Shown here piece after piece: positions 57,486-64,000 of a stretch of 64,000 nt of DNA (positions are counted from its first letter, which is position 1; the number at the start of each line of letters is the position of its first letter). The stretch spans positions 496,001-560,000 of the forward strand of contig NZ_BDAP01000003.1 of NCBI RefSeq assembly GCF_001598915.1, given 5' to 3'. The notes under the pieces are model-generated. The model made no database searches. It worked only from the letters and a program-made list of their open reading frames with translations, and was not told the DNA's origin. Source of the stretch: Williamsia muralis NBRC 105860 (lineage in GTDB: Bacteria; Actinomycetota; Actinomycetes; Mycobacteriales; Mycobacteriaceae). The position numbers were made by a program, and so were the translations under genes.

Positions 57486-59042
57486 ATGGTTGCGCCGTCC
57501 ACAACATCCGGGACCGATGAGATCGCACAGACGACAGCAGCATTGTCAGACCTCTCGCGACCATGCTGGGTGATCCGGGACAAAGAAGACATCCGGGTGA
57601 CGTCCGACGAGGCAGTCGCTGCTCGGTCAGAAGTGCTCGCTGCCGTCGGGCCGTTGACCCCTGACCGTCTCGGCGATCGATCCTTCCAGCATTTTCACGG
57701 TGTGCGATACGGATACATGGGCGGCGCGATGGCCAATGGAATCGCGTCGCCCGATCTGGTCAGCGCGCTTGCCAAGGCCGGATACCTTGCCTCCTACGGC
57801 GCTGCAGGCGTCGTACCGGCGAAGGTCGATGCGGCGCTGGCCGAGCTGACGGCAACACTGCGCGATACCCCGTTCGCCTGCAACGTCATCCACAGTCCGA
57901 GCGAACCCGCTCTCGAGCGTGCCATCGTGGATGCGTGCCTGCGCCATCGGGTGACCTGCGTCGAGGCGTCCGCCTTCATGTCCATGACGGCGGAACTGGT
58001 CCGCTATCGAGTTCTCGGGCTCAGATCCGCTCCCGACGGGGAAATCGTCCGGGGACACAGGGTGGTGGCTAAGGTGTCCCGGCTCGAGGTGGCAGAGGCC
58101 TTCTTACGGCCGGCACCCGCTGCGTTGCTGCGCCAGCTCATGGAATCGGGTGACATCACCGCGGAGTCGGCCCACCTGGCCGCATCGGTACCGATGGCCG
58201 ATGACGTCACCGTCGAGGCGGACTCGGGAGGTCACACCGATCGCCGGCCATTGCTGGTGGCATTACCTGAGATCATCGCGCTGCGCGACCGCATCGCCGG
58301 GGAATCACCTCTCGCCGCGAATGTTCGAATCGGGGCGGCGGGCGGCATCGGGACGCCTGCGGCAGCCGCGGCGGCTTTCGGACTGGGAGCGGCGTACGTC
58401 GTCACCGGGTCGATCAATCAGGCAAGCGTGGAGGCGGGTACCTCCGCGGCCACGAAAGAGCTATTGGCCACCGCTGGTTCAGCCGATTGCGTGATGGCAC
58501 CGTCCTCGGACATGTTCGAGATGGGGGTGCAGGTGCAGGTACTGCGGCGAGGAACCATGTTCGCCGGCCGCGCCGCTCAGCTGTACGACGCTTACCGCGC
58601 TTACGACTCGATCGACGCGATCCCGCAGAAGGTGCGCGACGGGCTCGAACGCGACATCTTCCGCCGGCCGCTGGAATCGGTCTGGGACGAGTGCGTGCGT
58701 TACTTCACCGAACGTGACCCAAACCAGATCGCGGCTGCCCAGAACAACCCGCGTCGCCGGATGGCGCTGGTGTTCCGGTGGTACCTCGGCCTCTCGTCGG
58801 GATGGAGCATCGGTGGGGACGAGACCCGAACAGCGGACTACCAAGTGTGGTGCGGCCCGGCCATGGGAGCGTTCAATTCCTGGGCGGCCGGAACGCATCT
58901 GGCGTCCGCCCGCAACCGTCGCGCCGCGGACATCGCGCATCACGTCATGACCGGTGCCGCATTCCACACCCGGGTGGGCATCCTGCGCGGTGCGGGTGTG
59001 CACTTCCCGCCGCAGTGTGCGACCTACTGGCCGTCCCTGTAG
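57486..59042 (+). CDS. pfaD: PfaD-type FMN enoyl reductase
   Basis: 518-residue trans-acting enoyl reductase of the PfaD/2-nitropropane-dioxygenase family. TIM-barrel and FMN-binding stretches are VRYGYMGGAMANGIASPDLV, LASYGAAGVVPAKVDAAL, VRIGAAGGIGTPAAAAAAFGLGAAYVVTGSINQ and SSDMFEMGVQVQVLRRGTMF; the C-terminal half WYLGLSSGWSIGG...YQVWCGPAMGAFN is typical of PfaD. It reduces the enoyl-ACP double bond in cycles where saturation is needed. ATG at 57486 lies one base past the PfaC-like stop, with GGGAAGGG as ribosome site, so the core trio is one transcript. Confidence 0.95.
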   Translation: MVAPSTTSGTDEIAQTTAALSDLSRPCWVIRDKEDIRVTSDEAVAARSEVLAAVGPLTPDRLGDRSFQHFHGVRYGYMGGAMANGIASPDLVSALAKAGYLASYGAAGVVPAKVDAALAELTATLRDTPFACNVIHSPSEPALERAIVDACLRHRVTCVEASAFMSMTAELVRYRVLGLRSAPDGEIVRGHRVVAKVSRLEVAEAFLRPAPAALLRQLMESGDITAESAHLAASVPMADDVTVEADSGGHTDRRPLLVALPEIIALRDRIAGESPLAANVRIGAAGGIGTPAAAAAAFGLGAAYVVTGSINQASVEAGTSAATKELLATAGSADCVMAPSSDMFEMGVQVQVLRRGTMFAGRAAQLYDAYRAYDSIDAIPQKVRDGLERDIFRRPLESVWDECVRYFTERDPNQIAAAQNNPRRRMALVFRWYLGLSSGWSIGGDETRTADYQVWCGPAMGAFNSWAAGTHLASARNRRAADIAHHVMTGAAFHTRVGILRGAGVHFPPQCATYWPSL

Positions 59043-59064
59043 TGCGTTCGACGAGGGAGTAGGC

Positions 59065-59892
59065 ATGCCCGAGGTGGTGGTGGGCGGTACAACCGTCGGA
59101 TACCACGACACGGGTGTGCCGGCGGGCGTGCCCGGCGCGCAGACAGTGGTGTTTGCGCACGGATTGTTGTTCGACAGCAGGATGTTCGAGGCTCAGGTCG
59201 AGGTGCTGCGGGGACGCTACAGGTGTGTTGCCTTCGATTGGCGAGGGCAGGGAACTTCACCCCCGACAGTCGACGGGTACGACATCGAAACCCTCACCAG
59301 GGATGCGCTGGGCCTGCTCCGGGCTCTCGACATCGGACCCGTGCACTGGGTGGGGCTCTCGATGGGGGGATTTGTCGGTTTGCGTCTCGGCGCCCGCCAC
59401 GGCGAGTTGCTTCTATCCCTCGCTCTGCTGGACACCAGCGCCCGCGCCGAAACGCCCGGCACTGTCCGGGAGTACAAGCGACTGGCGTGGACGCAGCAAT
59501 TGATCGGATTCGGACCGATCACATCGATGGTCGCGCCTCACATGTTCGGCCCGTCGTATCGGCTAGATCCGTGGAACAAAGCATCGCTCGATCGCTGGCG
59601 ACAAGCGGTGGGACAACGGAAACGCAGTAGCGTGCGCAAGGCGGTGTACGGGGTTGCCGAACGCGCCTCGGTAGATCACGAGATCGGCGCGATCGCCGTA
59701 CCGACGCTTGTGCTCGTCGGTGCGGATGACGCCGCCACGCCACCGTCGGAGTCCGAACACATCGCATCGTCGATACCGACGGCCCGACTGCAGGTGATCG
59801 ACAACTGCGGTCACAGCAGCACCGTGGAACAGCCGGCGGCGATTTCAGCTCATCTTGCGGACTTCCTCGCCGAGGTGTCCCGAACTCAGTGA
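59065..59892 (+). CDS. Alpha/beta hydrolase
   Basis: 275 residues. Oxyanion stretch FAHGLLFDSRMF, nucleophile elbow VGLSMGGFVG (Ser about 97), acid VLVGADDAATPP and His in NCGHSSTVEQP give a complete triad. Ends the plus-strand synthase run, 22 bases after pfaD, with GAGGGAG before the ATG at 59065; the frame is open from 58954 inside pfaD. It may hydrolyse the finished acyl chain from the synthase or an ester of the product. The last 48 bases overlap the convergent thioesterase gene. Confidence 0.9.
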   Translation: MPEVVVGGTTVGYHDTGVPAGVPGAQTVVFAHGLLFDSRMFEAQVEVLRGRYRCVAFDWRGQGTSPPTVDGYDIETLTRDALGLLRALDIGPVHWVGLSMGGFVGLRLGARHGELLLSLALLDTSARAETPGTVREYKRLAWTQQLIGFGPITSMVAPHMFGPSYRLDPWNKASLDRWRQAVGQRKRSSVRKAVYGVAERASVDHEIGAIAVPTLVLVGADDAATPPSESEHIASSIPTARLQVIDNCGHSSTVEQPAAISAHLADFLAEVSRTQ

Positions 59893-60357
59893 CCGACCCG
59901 TCGACAGCTGAATCGCTCGCGTCAGTTTCATCAGTCGGATGTTGCGCATGGTCACCAGCCCGGTGGCACATAACGTGTCACCGACCGCGGATGAAGTGAA
60001 CACGTCTGCGGCAGCCACCGTGATGGTGCTGCCTGCCTTGAGTACTCGACCATGAACCACCAGCTTGTCGCCCTTTGCCGGTGCCAAGATCTTGATCGTG
60101 TAATCGACCGTCATGTTGATCCAGCCCGGTGGAAGCAAGGTTCCGGCGGCCGAACCGCCGGCGAAGTCTGCCAGTGAGCCGATGACGCCACCCTGAAAGA
60201 ATCCGTTGTGTTGGGTCAGCTCCTGGCGGTAGGGCGCCACGAGTTCGACATCCCCGGGTTCGATGCGGGTGAAATCGAAACCCAGATGTTTGGCCGCGGG
60301 CATGCTGAGGACAACGTCCCTCACCGCTTGTTCGAAATCAGGGTTTGGAGCTTCCAT
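59845..60357 (-). CDS. PaaI-family hotdog thioesterase
   Basis: 170 residues, single hotdog domain. The PaaI-type signature is QHNGFFQGGVIGSLADFAGGSAAG (Asn/Gly catalytic region near residue 50), then INMTVDYTIKILAPAKGDKLVVHGRVLKAG. It hydrolyses acyl-CoA or acyl-ACP thioesters. Last gene of the minus-strand unit P450-TEII-FAAL-thioesterase; its ATG lies 20 bases inside the FAAL 3' end, and its own 3' end runs 48 bases into the alpha/beta hydrolase gene on the opposite strand. Three different hydrolases or thioesterases therefore meet at this junction. Confidence 0.9.
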   Translation of the reverse strand: MEAPNPDFEQAVRDVVLSMPAAKHLGFDFTRIEPGDVELVAPYRQELTQHNGFFQGGVIGSLADFAGGSAAGTLLPPGWINMTVDYTIKILAPAKGDKLVVHGRVLKAGSTITVAAADVFTSSAVGDTLCATGLVTMRNIRLMKLTRAIQLSTGRSLSSGHLGEEVRKMS

Positions 60358-62179
60358 GTCTACCGTCCTTTTCTGGGACTACTGGGTCCGAGTCGATGCG
60401 ATACGGATCCGGCGTTGAGGTCTGTGTCTGCACACAATCGAAATCCCCTGCGACGTAACGACGTCGAGCTGAGGCTCGCATGATCTTCCCGCTGGTGGTC
60501 TTGTGGAGTTGTCCCGGCGTCACCAAGAGCACATCGCTGACGGTCACCTGGTGTTCGCGCGTGACCGCGCCTCGAATTGCGAACGAGATGTCGTGACACC
60601 GCGACTCGGGCAGTCGGTCTTCGCCTCTGATCTCCGCTACCACCACCAGGGCCTCCACACGGTCTCGTAGCGTGGAGAACGCAGCGCAACCACCAGGCCG
60701 GACCGACGGATGTGCCGACTGTACTGTGTGCTCGATGTCGTGAGGGTAGTAGTTCGTCCCGCGGATGATCACCATGTCTTTGAGGCGTCCCACAACGAAG
60801 AGTTCATCATCGATGAATGCGCCGAGATCGCCGGTGCGTAAGTACCTCGATCCGGGCGAGCCGTCGATGCGGGCACCGAAGGTTTCCGCCGACTCGTCCG
60901 GTCGACGCCAGTAACCCTGTGCCACATGGTCTCCGGCCACCCAGATCTCACCGATCTGATCGGCGCGGCATGGCCGTCGGGTATCTGGATCGATGATGCG
61001 AACATCCTCTCGCAGCAGGACCGTTCCCGATCCGACGATGGTGGGCGACGATGGCTCGGGACTGTGGTTCGTCTCCGGCACAAGGCGTTTACGACCGCGC
61101 TCCGCGGGATCGACCACGATGTGGCGAGAGCCCCTGCCTTTTCTCGCGGCCGTCACCAGGAGCGTCGCCTCGGCCAGGCCGTAGCAAGGCATGAACGCGG
61201 CCTCGGTGAACCCTGCGGGTTCGAATCGTTCGGCGAACCGTCGTACGGTGTCGTCGTGGATCGGCTCGGCTCCGTTGAACGCAACTTTCCAGTGGCTCAG
61301 GTCGAGTCCGGCGACCGTGGCGTCCGTAGCCCGCGCAACACACAGGTCGAAGGCGAAGTTCGGGCCTCCACTCGTGTGCGCGCGGTAACGCGAGATCGCC
61401 GACAGCCACATCAGGGGCCGCCGGATGAACGCGGACGGTGACATCAGGACGCTGGTGGCACCGACGTAGAGCGGCTGCAGGACATTGCCGATCAGCCCCT
61501 GGTCGTGAAAGAAGGGCGCCCACCCCACCACGGTCGATTGACTGTCATGGCCGAAAGCCGCCTGGATCATCCGTTGATTGGCGACAAGATTGCCGTGCGT
61601 GACCATCACCCCTTTGGGGTCCGAGGTCGAGCCAGAAGTGTACTGCAGAAAGGCGATGTCGCCGGTCGCGGGGCGCTGCGCCTCCAGTTCCGCATCCATC
61701 TGGTCGGTGAAGTCGGTGCCTGTAGGTGGCATCTGGTCGACGACGATCCAGCTGATCGTCGGCACGGTCAGCGCCGGCAGCGCCTGTGCCGGCTCCAGCA
61801 TCGAGCTCACGGTGAGGACAGTCGTGGGTTCACAGTCCCGCACGATGTTCGCTGTGGTGGTCCGCTGCCCATGTGCTCCCGGCGGTACAACCGGCACAGC
61901 GACAACTCCTGCGTACAGGCACCCGAAGTAGGCGACGATGAAGTCCGGACCCTGAGGGAACACCAGAACCGCGCGATCGCCGGGTCGGCAGCACGACAGC
62001 AGTCGCCACGCCACCTCCGTGGCCTGCCGGTACAGTGCCCCGTAGGTCAGCGTCACCGTCTCGACACCCGAATCATCCAGGAAGACATACGCTTTCCTGT
62101 CCGGATCAGAGTCTGCACGTTCACGCAGCAGCTGCGGCAACGTCGGCGATTCGGTAAGGGACCGTTGCGCTACATTCAC
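60338..62179 (-). CDS. Fatty-acyl-AMP ligase (FAAL)
   Basis: 613 residues, FadD32/FadD26 type. Adenylation motifs: DIAFLQYTSGSTSDPKGVMVTHGNL near residue 180, the FAAL-typical VVGWAPFFHDQGLIGNVLQPLY, CYGLAEATLLVT and RTGDLGAFIDDELFVVGRLKDMVIIRGTNYYPHDIE, with Lys in LHKTTSGKIMR. FAALs make acyl-AMP and pass the acyl chain to an ACP, not to CoA. The only ACP in the window is in the PfaA-like protein, so the chain goes either there or to an unseen carrier beyond the right edge. GTG start overlaps the type II thioesterase stop. Confidence 0.93.
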   Translation of the reverse strand: MNVAQRSLTESPTLPQLLRERADSDPDRKAYVFLDDSGVETVTLTYGALYRQATEVAWRLLSCCRPGDRAVLVFPQGPDFIVAYFGCLYAGVVAVPVVPPGAHGQRTTTANIVRDCEPTTVLTVSSMLEPAQALPALTVPTISWIVVDQMPPTGTDFTDQMDAELEAQRPATGDIAFLQYTSGSTSDPKGVMVTHGNLVANQRMIQAAFGHDSQSTVVGWAPFFHDQGLIGNVLQPLYVGATSVLMSPSAFIRRPLMWLSAISRYRAHTSGGPNFAFDLCVARATDATVAGLDLSHWKVAFNGAEPIHDDTVRRFAERFEPAGFTEAAFMPCYGLAEATLLVTAARKGRGSRHIVVDPAERGRKRLVPETNHSPEPSSPTIVGSGTVLLREDVRIIDPDTRRPCRADQIGEIWVAGDHVAQGYWRRPDESAETFGARIDGSPGSRYLRTGDLGAFIDDELFVVGRLKDMVIIRGTNYYPHDIEHTVQSAHPSVRPGGCAAFSTLRDRVEALVVVAEIRGEDRLPESRCHDISFAIRGAVTREHQVTVSDVLLVTPGQLHKTTSGKIMRASARRRYVAGDFDCVQTQTSTPDPYRIDSDPVVPEKDGRHGSSKP

Positions 62180-62916
62180 TTCGCGGGCACCACGTTGTCG
62201 AGCGCGCGGACCATGTGGGCAGCGATGGCGTCGCGGTGCTGCTGGTGGAAAAAGTGGTCCCCTGTGAACTCATGCGATCGAAATGCATTGTGTGAGTGTG
62301 CTGCCCAAGCTCGAACTTCCTCGGGGTCAACCACCGGATCTCCTGTCCCGTAGAAGGCCGTGATCGGACACGGCAGTGTTGTTGTGCGCCCGAACGTGTA
62401 CTTCTCGGACAGTTCCAGGTCGGCTCTGATCAGAGCCAGCACGTACTGGCGGAACTCGGGGCTCGTTGCCTCGATATCACCCATGCCCCCCATCGTGCGC
62501 AGCGCTGTGATCAAGTCCGGTTCTGAGGCGTCGTGGATCGGGGTCCTACTCGGCGAACGATGGGGTGCACGCCGTCCCGACACAAACAGGTGGACAGGTG
62601 CGGCACCGGCAGCACACAGCTCGTGCGCCAATTCGAACGCCACCAGTGCCCCCATGCTGTGGCCGTACAGCGCAACCCGTGAGTCGAGAAGACAGATGTC
62701 GGAGACCAATGCACTGACCGCCTCGCCGACCCGGCGAAAGTGCGGCTCGGACGCTCGATCCTCTCGGCCAGGGAGTTGGGTTCGCACCACTGCGATGGTG
62801 GTGGGGAACAGGCCGAGCCATCGATTGAAGGACGCCGCGCCACCGCCGGCGTGCGGGACGCATATCAAATGGACAGGGGAGTCGTCGGCGCCCCTCAACA
62901 GCACGGACGTGGTCAT
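62176..62916 (-). CDS. Type II (editing) thioesterase
   Basis: 246-residue alpha/beta hydrolase of the GrsT/TEII family, which removes wrong or stalled acyl groups from carrier proteins of PKS and NRPS systems. CVPHAGGGAASFNRWL at the start, nucleophile GHSMGALVAFELA (Ser about 82), acid in FYGTGDPVVDPEE and His in TGDHFFHQQ are all present. Overlaps the P450 stop by four bases and the FAAL start by four bases. TEII genes are nearly always beside the synthase they serve, so it supports a carrier-protein system here or just past the window edge. Confidence 0.93.
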   Translation of the reverse strand: MTTSVLLRGADDSPVHLICVPHAGGGAASFNRWLGLFPTTIAVVRTQLPGREDRASEPHFRRVGEAVSALVSDICLLDSRVALYGHSMGALVAFELAHELCAAGAAPVHLFVSGRRAPHRSPSRTPIHDASEPDLITALRTMGGMGDIEATSPEFRQYVLALIRADLELSEKYTFGRTTTLPCPITAFYGTGDPVVDPEEVRAWAAHSHNAFRSHEFTGDHFFHQQHRDAIAAHMVRALDNVVPAK

Positions 62917-64000
62917 GCCGCCTCATCGATCAGTCGAACCGGGAGCTGGGAGAGCCCGCGGACGATCAAACTGTCTGTCTGCCAGTCGAAGTGCTCGGTC
63001 ACCAGTTCCAGGCGCCGTCCGGAATCGCCGAAGAGAACGCCGATCGCAACCTCCGCCTGTAGCCGCGCGAGGAGGCCGCCGAGACAGCCGTGCATGCCGT
63101 GACCGAACGCGAGGTGCCGCTGACCGGTGCGGGTCAAGTCGAACTCATCTGGTTTCTCGAACACAGCGGGGTCTCTGTTCGCAGCCCCGATACAGAGCAG
63201 TATCTGGTCGCCGGCTTCCACCGCGCTCCCGCCGATCTCGACTCCGCGGGTGGCGACTCGTTTGGTCATCTGTAGCGGGCTCTGGAAGCGCAGGGTCTCT
63301 GCCACCGCAGCGCTTGCCAGGGACCGGTCCGACGTCAGCAGGTTTTGTTGCTCGGGGTGCTGCAACAGGGCCAGCACAGCGTTCCCGATCAGTGACTTGG
63401 TGGTCTCGTTGCCGGCGACAAAACACATGATGCACAGAAAGACGATCTCCTCGGATGCGAAGGCGTCGCCCCCTGAGGTCTTCGCGGCCAGTAGATTGCT
63501 GATCAGGTCCGTGCCGGGATGCGCTTTGCGGTGAGCCACCAGGTCGTCGAACGCAGTGGTGAACTCCTCCACCACGTCGCACACGCGACTGAAGACCGCG
63601 GCACTCATCAGGCCTGGTTCCAGCAGGAACCGGATATCCCGAGTCCACGGCCCGACCTGTGCACGAATGCTCTCCGGAACGTCCATCCAGTCACACATCA
63701 CGGTCACGGGCAAAGGTGCGGCATAGTCACCGATGATGTCCATGCCGTCGTGCCGCGTCTGCTCGAACAACTTCTGCGCGACACCGACAATTCGCGGCCG
63801 TAGCGAGGCGACAGCTTTACTGCTGAACGCCTGATTGATCAGGCCGCGTAACCGCGCGTGGTCCGGATTGTCGGTGAACACCAGCGACTTCTCGCCCAGC
63901 CGCTCGATCCGCGCAACGTTGCTCTGCGACAGACGATCTGCTTGCCGATTCACCAATTGTGGTATCACCGCTGAGCTGAACGTCCGGTCCATCAACACCG
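62913..64000 (-). CDS. Cytochrome P450, N-terminus beyond the window
   Basis: About 361 residues are visible and the frame is open at the window end, so roughly the first 40-50 residues are missing; the GTG at 63998 is not taken as the start. Readable parts: the C-helix region DNPDHARLRGLINQAF, the I-helix FVAGNETTKSLIGNAV with the oxygen-activating Thr, ETLR (ExxR), and the haem-binding loop LAFGHGMHGCLGGLLARLQ with the Cys ligand. A soluble bacterial P450 needing ferredoxin. It probably hydroxylates the lipid or a later intermediate; none of the substrate recognition regions points to a known product. Confidence 0.93.
   Translation of the reverse strand, partial: VLMDRTFSSAVIPQLVNRQADRLSQSNVARIERLGEKSLVFTDNPDHARLRGLINQAFSSKAVASLRPRIVGVAQKLFEQTRHDGMDIIGDYAAPLPVTVMCDWMDVPESIRAQVGPWTRDIRFLLEPGLMSAAVFSRVCDVVEEFTTAFDDLVAHRKAHPGTDLISNLLAAKTSGGDAFASEEIVFLCIMCFVAGNETTKSLIGNAVLALLQHPEQQNLLTSDRSLASAAVAETLRFQSPLQMTKRVATRGVEIGGSAVEAGDQILLCIGAANRDPAVFEKPDEFDLTRTGQRHLAFGHGMHGCLGGLLARLQAEVAIGVLFGDSGRRLELVTEHFDWQTDSLIVRGLSQLPVRLIDEAA

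Noticed and set aside
61201-61215. GGTTCGAATC resembling a tRNA T-loop
   Set aside because: It lies inside the fatty-acyl-AMP ligase coding sequence and no cloverleaf can be drawn around it.

Overview
The window comes from a high-GC actinobacterium, most likely a mycolic-acid-containing genus of the Mycobacteriales (Gordonia, Williamsia or a relative; the genus cannot be fixed from sequence alone). Evidence: RbpA, an Lnt/polyprenol-phosphate-mannose synthase pair, a ferredoxin reductase plus DesA3-type desaturase, fatty-acyl-AMP ligase chemistry, and a gene order at the left end (cob genes, cobN, fxsA, lnt/ppm1, rbpA) recalling the Rv2050-Rv2072 interval of Mycobacterium tuberculosis. Most genes start with ATG or GTG and are packed with 4-base stop/start overlaps. 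No tRNA, rRNA, CRISPR array, insertion sequence or phage gene was seen.

Layout. 1-9.3 kb: aerobic cobalamin synthesis in three units: cobL (cut by the window edge)-cobM-cobK on +, cobG-cobH-cobIJ on -, and cobN on + behind a clear cobalamin riboswitch. 9.4-15 kb: housekeeping envelope and transcription genes (fxsA, amidohydrolase, lnt, ppm1, rbpA, a small four-cysteine protein). 15-25.9 kb: a Ter stress system. Seven tightly coupled minus-strand genes (coiled-coil protein, CitE-like aldolase, two phosphoribosyltransferase-like proteins, HAD hydrolase, double TerD, TerD fused to a P-loop-like domain) diverge from terD and a TerC-like DUF475 membrane protein. This is the Ter-linked module proposed to make a nucleoside-like metabolite; its usual ATP-grasp partner is not in the window.

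25.9-37.4 kb: fatty-acid desaturase system, adenylate cyclase, PAP2-diacylglycerol-kinase fusion, a proline-rich micro-ORF, a VOC protein, a three-subunit molybdenum aldehyde oxidoreductase and malQ. 37.4-44.1 kb: a stress island: hemerythrin protein, GAF-ANTAR regulator with an unlisted 51-residue gene, manganese catalase behind a SigF-like promoter, a MurE-like ligase that has lost the diaminopimelate signature, and CsbD/coiled-coil proteins.

44.2-64 kb: the most interesting region, a secondary-lipid gene cluster. It has a LysR regulator, an acyl-CoA synthetase, an FAD oxidoreductase, an SGNH hydrolase, then a PUFA-synthase-like core (PfaA-like KS-AT-ACP-KR-DH with one ACP; a PfaC-like dehydratase protein without KS or chain-length factor; a PfaD enoyl reductase) and an alpha/beta hydrolase. 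Facing these are a PaaI thioesterase, a fatty-acyl-AMP ligase, a type II thioesterase and a cytochrome P450 cut by the window end. The enzymes suggest an iterative fatty-acid-like chain that is built, reduced, possibly oxidised, activated as an acyl adenylate and handed on, perhaps to genes beyond the right edge. The product is unknown.
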